Of a stretch of 64,000 nt of DNA, positions 1 to 12,874 are shown piece after piece. The first letter of the stretch is position 1. Every line of letters begins with the position of its first letter. The DNA is from Panopea generosa (taxonomy: Eukaryota; Mollusca; Bivalvia; Adapedonta; Hiatellidae), in contig CM055901.1 of the NCBI GenBank assembly GCA_029582155.1, forward strand, positions 39,856,616-39,920,615, in the 5' to 3' direction. Under the pieces are notes generated by a model. That model had not been told where the DNA came from and did no database searches. It worked only from the letters and a program-made list of their open reading frames with translations. The translations under genes were made by a program, and so were the position numbers.

Positions 1-762
1 TTCGACACTATGGTCACACCTATCCTCACTTATGGATCAGAGTTATGGAGTTTTGAGTACGCAACGCAAATTGAAAACGTACATAGTCAATTCTGCTCTC
101 GCTATTTCACGCCTTTTCAAGAGGTGAGTGTGGTAGGTTTGCACTCTCAAAACTGCGTTATTCAAAACATTCGTTATTTGTTGAAAACAAGGAGACATAC
201 AAATGTTGCTTATGCTGATAGAGTATGTATTTTGTGTAACTCACAAGAAATAGAAGATGAATTTCACGCTTTTATGACGATCTACGTAACCAATATCTTG
301 CTGATATTATTAACTATAACGATCACAACTACCATAATGTATATGAATTCTACAGTTTGATGAGTACAGCCAATTCTGACAAGATAATCAAACTGGCAAA
401 GTTTGTATTTGAGATGTTTAATAAAAGAACTCTTTACCTCCAATCTTAAAACAAAATGACTTAAAACATAATGACTTGAATTAAATCTAGAAATTGTGTA
501 TTACCTTTTTTCTTTTTTCAATATTTGAAATAAGATAGTCACAAACATTGATAACGAGCAAAACAACAGAACAGTCAATACGTTAAAAAAAACAATATAT
601 ATATATAAATATATTGCATTCATCATATCAAAACTGTATTGAAATTATAATGTTCGTATTATGAATATTTATTTGTTAGATTCCACGTTTACCATGTGTT
701 TAAAAATGTATTATGGGCCGGAGGCCTACATTACTCAACTAAAATATTGTCTATTGTCTATT
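1..762 (+). mobile_element. 3' end of a non-LTR retrotransposon (LINE)
   Basis: The fragment encodes the end of a reverse transcriptase ORF. Residues after MVTPILTYGSELW match the post-catalytic thumb region, and an ADRVCILC...EIEDEFH stretch matches the Cys-rich C-terminus seen in many invertebrate LINEs. The reading continues in a second frame (YHNVYEFYSL...) to a stop near 448, so there is a frameshift around 280-300, and an internal deletion between the two blocks. A 3' UTR follows with a GGGCCGGAGGCC motif near 716 and a short TTGTCTA-type repeated tail at about 745-762. The 5' part lies outside the window. Clade not assigned by eye (CR1/I-like group). The tail meets the 55-bp array directly. 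Confidence 0.8.
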
Positions 763-3700
763 TTGAAGCAATATTGCCTCACGTTGTAGTTTCCAGATCT
801 GAGTCACTAGTTACGTTGTGAGGTAGTATTGCCACAGCGTTGTAGTTTCCTGACCTCAGTCACTAGTTATGTTTTGCAGCAATATAGCACACGTTGTAGT
901 TTCCTAATCTGAGTCACTATTTAGGTTGTGAAGCAGTACCACCATGCGTTGTAGTTTCCAAATCTGAGTCGTTAGTTATGTTGTGAAGCAGTATAGCTGT
1001 GCTATGTAGTTTCCAGATCTGAGTCATTAGTTAGGTTGTGAAGTAGTAAAGCCACGCATTGTAGTTACTTGATCTGAATCAGTATTGCCACGTGTTGTAG
1101 TTTCCTGATCTAAATAACTTAGTTACGTTGTGAAGCAGTATCTCCACTCGTTGTAGTTTCCTGATCTGAGCCACTATTGAGGTTGTGAAGTAGTATGACC
1201 ACACATTGTAGTTTCCTGATCTGAGTCGCTAGTTAGGTTATGAAGCAGTATCGCCATGCATTGTAGTTTCCTGATCTGAGTCACTAGTTAAGTTGTGAAG
1301 CAGTATCGCTACACGTTGTGGTTTCCAGATCTGAGTCACTAGTTAGGTTGTGAAGCAGTATCGCCACGCGTTGTAGTTTCCAGATCTGAGTCAATAGTTA
1401 GGTTGTGAAGCAGTATCACCACGCGTTGTAGTTTCCAGAACTGAGTAACTAGTTAGGTTTTGAAGAAGTATCGGCACAGGTTGTAGTTTCCTGATCAGAG
1501 TCTGTAATTAGGTTTTGAAGCAGTATCGCCACGCTTTGTAGTTTCTTGATCTGAGTCACTTGTTATGTTGTGAAGCAATATCGCCACACGTTGTAGTTTC
1601 CAGATTTGAGTCACTAATTAGGATGTGAAGCGGTATCGCCACTCGTTGTAGTTTCCAGAACTGAGTAACTAGTTAGGTTGTGAAGCAATATCGCCACGCG
1701 TTGTAGTTTCGTGATCTGAGTCCCTTGTAAGGTTGTAAAGCATTCTCGCCACGCGTTGTAGTTTCTTTATCTGAGTCACTAGTTAGGTTATGAAGCACTA
1801 TCGCGACGCATTTCCATATCTGAGTCAATAGTTATGTTTTGAAGCAGTATCGCCACACGTTGTGCTCCTGATCTGAGTCAATAGTTAGGTTGTGAAGCTG
1901 TATGGCCATGCATTGTGGTTTCCTGATCTGAGTCACTAGTTACGTTGTGAAGCAGTATGGCAACGCATTGTAGTTTCCTGATCTGAGTCACTAGTTAGGT
2001 TGTGAAGCAGTAAAACCACGCATTGTTGTTACCTAATCTGAATCAGTATTGCCATGCATTGTAGTTTCCTGATCTTAATCACTTGTGCTGTTGTTAAGCA
2101 GTATCGCAAAACGTTGTGATTTCCTGATATGAGTCACTAGTAAGGTTGTGAAGCAGTATCGCCACACGTTGTATTGTCCTGATCTGAGTAACTTGTTACG
2201 TTATGAAGCAGTATCGCCACGCGTTGAAGTTTCCTGATCTCAGTCATTAATTACATTTTGAAGCAGTATCGCCACGCGTTGTAGCTTCCTGATCTGAGTC
2301 ACTAGTTAGGTTGTGAAGCAGTATCACCATACATTGTAGTTTCCAGATCTGAGTCAATAGATTAGGTTGTGAAGCAGTATCACCACGCGTTGTAGTTTCC
2401 AGATTTGAATCAGTATTGCCGCGCCTTGTAGTTTCCTGATCTAAATCACTTGTGAGGTTGTTAAGTAGTATCGCCAAACGTTGTGATTTCCTGATCTGAG
2501 TCACTAGTTAGGTTTTGAAGCAGTATCGGCACAGGTTGTAGTTTCCTGATCAGAGTCTGTAATTAGGTTTTGAAGCAGTATCGCCACGCTTTGTAGTTTC
2601 TTGATCTGAGTCACTTGTTATGTTGCGAAGCAATATCGCCACGCGTTGTAGTTTCCAGATCTGAGTCACTAATTAGGTTGTGAAGTGGTATCGCCACTCG
2701 TTGTAGTTTCCAGAACTGAGTAACTAGTTAGGTTGTGAAGCAATATCGCCACGCGTTGTAGTTTCGTGATCTGAGTCACTTGTAAGGTTGTAAAGCATTC
2801 TCGCCACTGCGTTGTAGTTTCTTTATCTGAGTCACTAGTTAGGTTATGAAGCACTATCGCGACGCATTTCCATATCTGATTCAATAGTTATGTTTTGAAG
2901 CAGTATCGCCACACGTTGTTGTGTCCTGATCTGAGTCAATAGTTAGGTTGTGAAGCTGTATGGCCATGCATTGTGGTTTCCTGATCTGAGTCACTAGTTA
3001 CGTTGTGAAGCAGTATGGCCACGCATTGTAGTTTCCTGATCTGAGTCACTAGTTAGGTTGTGAAGCAGTAAAACCACGCATTGTTGTTGCCTAATCTGAA
3101 TCAGTATTGCCATGCATTGTAGTTTCCTGATCTTAATCACTTGTGCTGTTGTTAAGCAGTATCGCAAAACGTTAGTGATTTCCTGATATGAGTCACTAGT
3201 AAGGTTGTGAAGCAGTATCGCCACACGTTGTATTGTCCTGATCTGAGTAACTTGTTACGTTATGAAGCAGTATCGCCACGCGTTGAAGTTTCCTGATCTG
3301 AGTCATTAATTACATTTTGAAGCAGTATCGCCACGCGTTGTAGCTTCCTGATCTGAGTCACTAGTTAGGTTGTGAAGCAGTATCACCATACATTGTAGTT
3401 TCCAGATCTGAGTCAATAGTTAGGTTGTGAAGCAGTATCACCACGCGTTGTAGTTTCCAGATTTGAATCAGTATTGCCGCGCCTTGTAGTTTCCTGATCT
3501 AAATCACTTGTGAGATTGTTAAGTAGTATCGCCAAACGTTGTGATTTCCTGATCTGAGTCACTAGTTAGGTTTTGAAGAAGTATCGGCACAGGTTGTAGT
3601 TTCCTGATCAGAGTCTGTAATTAGGTTTTGAAGCAGTATCGCCACGCTTTGTAGTTTCTTGATCTGAGTCACTTGTTATGTTGCGAAGCAATATCGCCAC

Positions 3701-6700
3701 GCGTTGTAGTTTCCAGATCTGAGTCACTAATTAGGTTGTGAAGTGGTATCGCCACTCGTTGTAGTTTTCAGAACTGAGTAACTAGTTAGGTTGTGAAGCA
3801 ATATCGCCACGCGTTGTAGTTTCGTGATCTGAGTCACTTGTAAGGTTGTAAAGCATTCTCGCCACGCGTTGTAGTTTCTTTATCTGAGTCACTAGTTAGG
3901 TTATGAAGCACTATCGCGACGCATTTCCATATCTGAGTAAAAAGTTATGTTTTGAAGCAGTACCGCCAAACGTTGTTGTGTCCTGATCTGAGTCAATAGT
4001 TAGGCTGTGAAGCTGTATGGCCTTGCATTGTGGTTTCCTGATCTGAGTCACTAGTTACGTTGTGAAGCAGTATGGCCACGCATTGTAGTTTCCTGATCTG
4101 AGTCACTAGTTAGGTTGTGAATCAGTTTCACCACGCGTTGTTGTTGCCTAATCTGAATCAGTATTGCCATGCATTGTAGTTTCCTGATCTAAATCACTTG
4201 TGCTGTTGTTAAGCAGTATCGCAAAACGTTGTGATTTCCTGATATGAGTCACTAGTAAGGTTGTGAAGCAGTATCACCACACGTTGTATTGTCCTGATCT
4301 GAGTAACTTGTTACGTTATGAAGCAGTATCGCCACGCGTTGAAGTTTCCTGATCTCAGTCATTAATTACATTTTGAAGCAGTATCGCCACGCGTTGTAGC
4401 TTCCTGATCTGAGTCACTAGTTAGGTTGTGAAGCAGTATCACCATATATTGTAGTTTCCAGTTCTGAGGTACTATTTAGGTTGTGAAGCAGTATCGCCAC
4501 GCGTTGCTATTTCCTGATCTGATTCACTAGTTAGGTTCTGAAGCAGTATCGCCACGCGTTGCAGTTTCCAGATCTGAGTCATTAGTTAGCTTGTGAATCA
4601 GTATCGCCACAGCGTTGTAGTTTCCAAATCTGAGTCACTAGTTAGGTTGTGAAGCAGTATCGCCACGCGTTGTAGTTTCCTTATCTGATTCACTAGTTAG
4701 GTTGTGAAGCAGTATCGCCATGCGTTGTAGTTTTCTTACCTGATTCACTAGTTAGGTTCTGAAGCAGTATCGCCACGCGTTGCAATTTCCAGATCTGAGT
4801 CATTAGTTAGGTTGTGAAGCAGTATCGCCACGCGTTGTAGTTTCCTTAACTGATTCACTAGTTAGGTTGTGAAGCAGTATCGCCACGCGTTGCAATTTCA
4901 AAATCTGAGTCACTATTTAGGTTGTGAAGCAGTATCGCCACGCGTTGTAGTTTCCTTATCTGATTCACTAGTTAGGTTGTGAAGCAGTATCGTCACGCGT
5001 TGTAGTTTCCAGATCTGAATCACTATTTAGTTTGTTAAGCCAGTTCCGCCATTAGTTCAGTTGTGAAGCAGTATCGCTACACGTTGTGGTTACCAGATCT
5101 GAGTCACTAGTTAGGTTGTGAAGCAGTATCGCCACGCGTTGTAGTTCCTGATCAGAGTAAATAGTTATATTTTGAAGCAGTATCGCCACACGTTGCTGTG
5201 TCCTGATCTGAGTCAATAGTTAGGTTGTGAAGCTGTATGGCCATGCATTGTGGTTTCCTGAATCTGAGTCACTAGTAACGTTGTGAAGCAGTATGGCCAC
5301 GCATTGTAGTTTCCTGATCTGAGTCACTAGTTAGGTTGTGAAGCAGTAATACCACGCATTGTAGTTTCCTTATCTAAATCACTTGTGATGTTATTAAGCA
5401 GTATCGCCAAAGGCTGTTATTTCCTGATATGAGTCACTAGTAATGTTGTGAAACAGTATCGCCACACGTTGTACTGTCCTGATCTGAGTCACTTGTTACG
5501 TTATGAAGCAGTATCGCCACGCATTGAAGTTTCCTGATCTGAGTCACTAATTACATTTTGAAGCAGTATCGCCACGCGTTGGAGCTTCCTGATCTGAGTC
5601 ACTAGTTAGGTTGTGAAGCAGTATCACCATACATTGTAGTTTCCAGTTCTGAGTCACTATTTAGGTTGTGAAGCAGTATCGCCACGCGTTGTAGTTTTAT
5701 GACCTGATTCACTTGATAGGTTCTGAAGCAGTATCGCCACGCGTTGCAATTTACAAATCTGAGTCACTAGTTAGGTTGTGAAGCAGTATCACCACACTTT
5801 GTAGTTTCCAGATATGAGTCACTAGTTAGTTTGTTAAGCCGTTCCGCCACTAGGTAGGTTGTGAAGCAGTAACGCCATGCGTTGTAGTTTCCTAATCTTA
5901 TTCACTAATTACGTTTTGAAGTAGTATTGCCATGTGTTCTATATTTCCTGATCTGAATCACTAGTTAGGTTTTGAAGCAATATCGCCATGCGTTGTAGTT
6001 TCCTGTTATTATTGACTAGTTAGGTTGTGAAGCAGTATCGCCACGCATTTTAGGTTCCAAATCTGAGTCACTAGTTACGTTTTGAAGCAGTACCGCCATG
6101 CGTTGTAGTTTCCAGATCTGAGTCAATAGTTAGGTTGTGAAGCAGTTTCACCACGCGTTGTAGTTTCCAGATCTGAATCAGTATTGCCACGCATTGTAGT
6201 TTCCTGATCTAATTAGTTGTGAGGTTGTTAATTATTTTCGCCAAACGTTGTGATTTCCTGATCTGAGTCACTAGTTAGGTTTTGAAGCAGTATCAGCACA
6301 GGTTGTAGTTTCCAGATCAGAGTCACTAATTAGGTTTTGAAGCAGTATCGTCACGCTTTGTAGTTTCTTGATCTGAGTCACTAGTTATGTTGTGAAGCAA
6401 TATCGCCACGCGTTGTAGTTTCCAGATCTGAGTCACTAGTTAGGTTGTGAAGCGGTATTGCCACGTGTTGTAGTTTCCAGAACTGAGTAACTAGTTAGGT
6501 TGTGAAGCAGTATCGCCACGCGTTGTAGTTTCCAGATCTAAGTCACTTGTCAGGTTGTCAAGTATTATCGCCACGCGTTGTAGTTTACTGATCTGAGTCA
6601 CTAGTTAGGTTATGAAGCACAATCGCGACGCATTGTAGTTTCCAGATCTGAGTCAATAGTTATATTTTGAAGCAGTATCGCCACACGTTGTTGTGTCCTG

Positions 6701-9700
6701 ATCTGAATCAATGGTTAGGTTGCGAAGCTCTATGGCCACGCATTGTAGTTTCCTCATCTGAGTCACCAGTTAGGTTGTGAAGCAGTAAAACCACGCATTG
6801 TTGTTGCCTGATCTGAATCAGTATTGCCACGCATTGTAGTTTCCTTATCTAAATCACTTGTGATGTTGTTAGGCAGTATCGTCAAACGTTGTGATTTCCG
6901 TGATATAAATCACTAGTTAGGTTGTGAAGTAGTATCGCCACACGTTGTATTGTCCTGAACAGAGTCATTTGTTACGTTATGAAGCAGTATCGCCACGCGT
7001 TGAAGTTTCCTGATCTGAGTCACAAATTACATTTTGAAGCAGTATCGCCACGCGTTGTAGCTTCTTGATCTGAGTCACTAGTTAGGTTGTGAAGCATTAT
7101 CACCATACGTTGTAGTTTCCAGTTCTGAGTCACTATTTAGGTTGTGAAGCAGTATCGCCACGTGTTGTAGTTTTCTGACCTGATTCACTGGTAAGGTTCT
7201 GAAGCAGTATCGCCACGCGTTGCAATTTCCAGATCTGAGTCATTAGTTACGTTGCGAAGCATTACCGCCACGCGTTGTAGTTTCCAAATCTGAGTCACTA
7301 GTTAGGTTGTGAAGCAGTATCGCCACGTGTTGTAGTTTCCTGATCTGATTCACTATTTAAGTTGTGAAGCAGTATCGCCACGCGTTGTAGTTTTCAGATC
7401 TGAGTCACTAGTTAGGTTTTGAAGCAGTATCGCAACGCGTTGTAGTTTCCTGGCATTAGTGACTAGTTAGGTTGTGAAGCAGTATCGCCACGCATTTTAG
7501 GTTCCAGATCTGAGTCACTAGTTACGTTGTGAGGTAGTATCGCCATGTGTTGTAGTTTCCTGATCTGATTCACTAGTTAAGTTGTGAAGTAGTATCGCCA
7601 CGCGTTGTAGTTTCCAGATCTGAGTCACTAGTTAGGTTTTGAAGCAGTATCGCAACGCGTTGTAGTTTCCTGGTATTAGTGACTAGTTAGGTTGTGAAGC
7701 AGTATCGCCACGCATTTTAGGTTCCAGATCTGAGTCACTAGTTACGTTGTGAGGTAGTATCGCCACGCGTTGTTGTTTCCTGACCTCAGTCACTAGTTAG
7801 GCTGTGAAGCAGTATCGCCACGCGTTGTATTTTCCTTTTCTGAGTCACTAGTTAGGTTGTGAAGCAGTATCGTCAAGCGTTGTAGTCTCCAGATCTGAGT
7901 CACTTGTAATATTGTGAAGCAGTATCGCCACGCGTTGTAGTTTCCAGATCTGAGTCACTTGTTACGTTGTGAAGCAGTAACGCCATGCGTTGTAGTTTCC
8001 TGGTCTGAGTCACTAATTAGGTTGTGAAGCAGTATCGCCACACGTTGTAGTTTCCAGCTCTGAGTCAATTGTTAGATTTTGAAGCAGTATCGCCATGCCT
8101 TGTAGTTTCTTGATCTGAGTCAATAATTACATTTTGAAGCAGTATCGCCACACGTTGTAGTGTCCTGGTCTGAGTCAATAGTTATGTTTTAAAGACGTAT
8201 CACCTTGCGTTGTAGATTCCTGATCTGAGTCACTAATTATATTTTGAAGCAGTATCGCTGCGCGATGTAGTTTCCAGGTCTGAGTCACTAGTTAGGTTGT
8301 TAAGCAGTATCGCGACTGCGTTGTAGTTTCCAGATCTGAGTCACTAGTTACGTTGTGAAGCAGTAACGCCATGCGTTGTAATTTCCTGGTCTGAGTCACT
8401 AATTAGGTTGTGAAGCAGTATCGCCACACGTTGTAGTTTCCAGCTCTGAGTCAATAGTTAGATTTTGAAGCAGTATCGCCAGGCCTTGTAGTTTCCTGAT
8501 CTGAGTCAATAATTACATTTTGAAGCAGTATCGCCACACGTTGTAGTGTCCTGGTCTGAGTCAATAGTTATGTTTTAAAGACGTATCACCTTGCGTTGTA
8601 GATTCCTGATCTGAGTCACTTATTATATTTTGAAGCAGTATCGCTGCGCGATGTAGTTTCCAGGTCTGAGTCACTAGTTACGTTGTGAAGCAGTAACTCC
8701 ATGCGTTGTAATTTCCTGGTCTGAGTCACTAATTAGGTTGTGAAGCAGTATCGCCACACATTGTAGTTTCCAGCTCTGAGTCAATAGTTAGATTTTGAAG
8801 CAGTATCACCACGCCTTGTAGTTTCCTGATCTGAGTCAATAATTACATTTTGAAGCAGTATCGCCACACGTTGTAGTGTCCTGGTCTGAGTCAATAGTTA
8901 TGTTTTAAAGACGTATCGCCTTGCGTTGTAGATTCCTGATCTGAGTCACTAATTATATTTTGAAGCAGTATCGCTGCGCGATGTAGTTTCCAGATCTGAG
9001 TCACTAGTTAGGTTGTGAAGCAGTATCGCCACGCGTTGTAGTTTCCTGATCTGTGTCAATAGTTATGTTGTGAAGCAGTATCGCCACGCGTTGTAGTTTC
9101 CTGATCTGTGTCAATAGTTATGTTGTGAAGCAGTATCGCAACCTGTTGTAGTTTCCAGATTAGAGTCACTAGTTACATTTTGAAGCAATATCGCCACGTG
9201 ATGTAGTTTCCAGATCTGAATCACTAGTCAGGTTGTGAAGCAGTATCGCCACGCTTTGTAGTTTCCTGATATGAGTCACTAGTTAGGTTGTGAATCAGTA
9301 TCGCCACAGGTTGCAATTTCCTGATATGAGTCACTAGTAAGGTTGTAAAGCAGTATCGCCACGCATTGTAGTTTCCTGATCTGAGTCATTAGCTAGGTTG
9401 TGAAACAGATAAGCCATGCATTGTAGTTTCCTGATCTTTATCAGTATTGCCGCGTGTTGTAATTTCCTGATCTTAATCACTTGTGAGGTTGTGAAGCACT
9501 ATCGCCACGCTTTGTGAATTCTTGATCTAAGTCACTAGTTAGGTTTTGAAGCAGTATCGCCACAGGTTGTAGTTTCTTGATCAGAGTCACTAATTAGGTG
9601 GTGAAGCAGTATCGCCAAGCGTTGTAGTTTCCTGATCTGAGTCACTATTTAGGTTGTGAAGCAATATCGCCACGTGTTGTAGTTTCCAGATCTGAGTGAC

Positions 9701-12574
9701 TAGTTAGGTTGTGAAGCAGTATCGCCAAGCATTGTAGTTTCCTGATCTCAGTCACTAGTTAGGTTGCGAAGCAGTATATCCATGCATTGTAGTTTCCAGA
9801 TCTGAGTCACTAGTTAGGTTTTGAAGCCGTATCGCCTTGCATTGTAGTTTCCTGATCTGAGTCACTAGTTACGTTGTGAAGCAGTATCACTACCCATTCT
9901 AGTTTCCAGATCTGAGTCAGTAGTTAATTTTTGAAACAGAATCGCCACGCGTTTTAGTGTCCTGATCTGAGTCACTAGTTAGGTTGTGAAGCAGTATCGT
10001 CAAGCGTTGTAGTTTCCTGATCTCAGTCACTTGTAAGGTTGTGAAGCAGTATCGCCACGCGTTGTAGTTTCCAGATCTGAGTCACTAGTTACGTTGTGAA
10101 GCAGTAACGCCATGCGTTGTAGTTTCCTGGTCTGAGTCACTAATTAGGTTGTGAAGCAGTATCGCCACACGTTGTAGTTTCCAGATCTGAGTCAATAGTT
10201 AGATTTTGAAGCAGTATCACCACGCCTTGTAGTTTCCTTATCTGAGTCAATAATTACATTTTGAAGCAGTATCGCCACACGTTGTAGTGTCCTGGTCTGA
10301 GTCAATAGTTATGTTTAAAAGACGTATCGCCTTGCGTTGTAGATTCCTGGTCTGAGTCACTAATTATATTTTAAAGCAGTATCGCCGCGCGATTTAGTTT
10401 CCAGATCTGAGTCACTAGTTAGGTTGTGAAGCAGTATCGCCACGCGTTGTAGTTTCCTGATCTGTGTCAATAGTTATGTTGTGAAGCAGTATCGCAACCT
10501 GTTGTAGTTTCAATCTTAGAGTCACTAGTTACATTTTGAAGCAGTATCGCCACGCGATGTAGTTTCCAGATCTGAATCACTAGTCAGGTTGTGAAGCAGT
10601 ATCGCCACGCTTTGTAGTTTCCTGATATGAGTCACTAGTAAGGTTGTGAATCAGTATCGCCACAGGTTGCAATTTCCTGATCTGAGTCACTAGTTAGGTT
10701 GTGAAGCAGTATCGCCACGCATTGTAGTTTCCTGATCTGAGTCAATAGCTAGGTTGTGAAACAGATAAGCCATGCATTGTAGTTTCCTGATCTTTAACAG
10801 TATTGCCGCGTGTTGTAATTTCCTGATCTTAATCACTTGTGAGGTTGTGAAGCACTATCGCCACGCTTTGTGAATTCTTGATCTAAGTCACTAGTTAGGT
10901 TTTGAAGCAGTATCGCCACAGGTTGTAGTTTCTTGATCAGAGTCACTAATTAGGTGGTGAAGACGTATCGCCAAGCGTTGTAGTTTCCTGATCTGAGTCA
11001 CTAGTTAGGTTGTGAAGCAATATCGCCACGTGTTGTAGTTTCCAGATCTGAGTGACTAGTTAGGTTGTGAAGCAGTATCGCCAAGCATTGTAGTTTCCTG
11101 ATCTCAGTCACTAGTTAGGTTGCGAAGCAGTATATCCACGCATTGTAGTTTCCAGATCTGAGTCACTAGTTAGGTTTTGAAGCCGTATCGCCTTGCATTG
11201 TAGTTTCCTGATCTGAGTCACTAGTTACGTTGTGAAGCAGTATCACTACCCATTCTAGTTTCCAGATCTGAGTCAGTAGTTAATTTTTTAAACAGAATCG
11301 CCACGCGTTTTAGTGTCCTGATCTGAGTCAAAAGTTAATTTTTGAAGCAGTATCGGCACGCATTTTAGTTTCCAGATCTGAGTCACTAACTAGGTTGTGA
11401 AACAGTAAAGCCACGCATTGTAGTTTCCTGATCTTAATCAGTATTGCCACGTGTTGTAGTTTCCTGATCTGTCTCACTAGTAAGGTTTTGAAGCAATATC
11501 GCCACGCGTTGTAGTTTCCAGATCAAAGTGACTAGTTAGGTTGTGAAATAATATCGCCAAGCGTTGTAGTTTCCTGATCTCAGTCACTAGTTAGGTTGTG
11601 AAGCAGTTTCGCCACTCGTTGTAGTTTCCAGACCTGAGTCACTAGTTATGTTGTGAAGCAGTATTGCCACGCGTTGTAGTTACCTGATCTGAGTCACTAG
11701 TTAGGTTTTGAAGCAATATCGCCACGCGTTGTGGTTTCCAGATCTGAGTGACTAGTTAGGTTGTGAAGCAGTATCGCCAAGCGTTGTAGTTTCCTGATCT
11801 CAGTCACTAGTTATGTTGTGAAGCAGTATCGCCACGCGTTGTAGTTTCCAGATCTGAGTCACTAGTTAGGTTGTGAAGCAGTATCGCCACGCGTTGTAGT
11901 TTCCTAATATGATTCACTAGTTTGGTTGTGAAGCAGTATCGCCATGCGTTTTAGTTTCCACATGTGAGTGACTACTTAGGTTTTAAAGCAGCATTGCCAC
12001 GCGTTGTAGTTTTTCCTGATCTGAGTCAATAGTTAGGTTGTGAAGCAGTATCGTCACACGTTGGAATGTCGTGGTTTGTGTGAATAGTTACGTTTTGAAG
12101 TCGTATCGACTTGCGTTTAGTTTGCTGATCTGAATCACTAGTTAAGTTGTGAATCAGTATCGCCACGCGTTGTAGTTTCCTGATATGGGTCACTAGTTAG
12201 GTTGTGAATCAGTATCGCCTCAGGTTGTAATTTCCTGATCTGAGTCACTAGTTATGTTGTGAATCAGTATCGCCTCAGGTTGTAGTTTCCTGATCTTAAT
12301 CATTAGTTAGGTTGTGAAGCAGTATTGCCACGCGTTGTAGTTTCCTGATCTGAGTCACTAGTTATGTTGTGAAGCAGTATTGCCACGCGTTGTAGTTACC
12401 TGATCTGAGTCACTAGTTAGGTTTTGAAGCAATATCGCCAAGCGTTGTAGTTTCCAGATCTGAGTGACTAGTTTGGTTGTGAAGCAGTATCGCCAAGCGT
12501 TGTAGTTTCCTGATCTCAGTCACTAGTTAGGTTGTGAAGCAGTATCGCCACGCATTGTAGATTCCAGATCTGAC
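762..12574. repeat. Large minisatellite array, 55-bp unit, about 215 copies
   Basis: A unit reading GTGAAGCAGTATCGCCACGC, then GTTGTAGTTTCC, TGATCTGAGTCACTA and GTTAGGTT is repeated head to tail with roughly 5-20% divergence and some shortened units that keep only GAATCAGTATTGCC. Higher-order repeats are visible. The CGGCACAGG variant recurs at 1472, 2527 and 3585 (spacings 1055 and 1058). The CCAGCTC variant recurs at 8054, 8440 and 8770 (386 and 330, that is 7 and 6 units). The TTTGTGAATTCTTG variant recurs at 9511 and 10867 (1356). The unit carries TGAGTCA, an AP-1-type heptamer, in most copies. Minus-strand open frames inside it are repeat translations and not genes. Confidence 0.97.
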
Positions 12575-12599
12575 ATTTCCCTCCAAATTTAAATTATGT

Positions 12600-12874
12600 A
12601 ACGAAAATAACGCCAATTTTCGATGAGCCGTTTCTATATCTCGTCAGTGTACTTCTGGACTGTGCTCAGTTCGTTATTTTTTCCTGGACACTGGCGCAAC
12701 CTAATATTAGCAGACAGTACGCGATAGTTTTATTGAACCATGCATTAAACATGTTTGCTGTTTAACGGTGCTGAACGCAGCCCTGCTTGATATTCTATTT
12801 GGTGGCGGTAAAATCCACCGTATACCGCTTTGTATTGAGCGATAATCTGCCGCAGAAATGTACATGTGTTACGG
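12600..12874 (+). promoter_or_regulatory. CpG-rich island, candidate promoter or non-coding first exon of GAREM
   Basis: Between the 55-bp array and the SINE there is a single-copy stretch with about 17 CpG dinucleotides in 280 bp, much denser than the AT-rich DNA on its right. It ends at TTACGG followed by GTAAAT, a plausible splice donor at 12875, and a possible acceptor (TTTCAG, ending 14424) lies 34 bp before the GAREM start codon. A non-coding first exon with its promoter here would fit, but no TATA box or initiator is clear. It could instead be part of an unrecognised mobile element. Confidence 0.3.

Noticed and set aside
2247-3224. Minus-strand open frames of 71-85 codons in the 55-bp array
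   Set aside because: They are translations of three-unit (165-bp) stretches of the minisatellite and recur wherever variants lack stops.
762-12574. CRISPR array
   Set aside because: No distinct repeat and unique spacer classes, the unit is homogeneous minisatellite, and the context is animal nuclear DNA.
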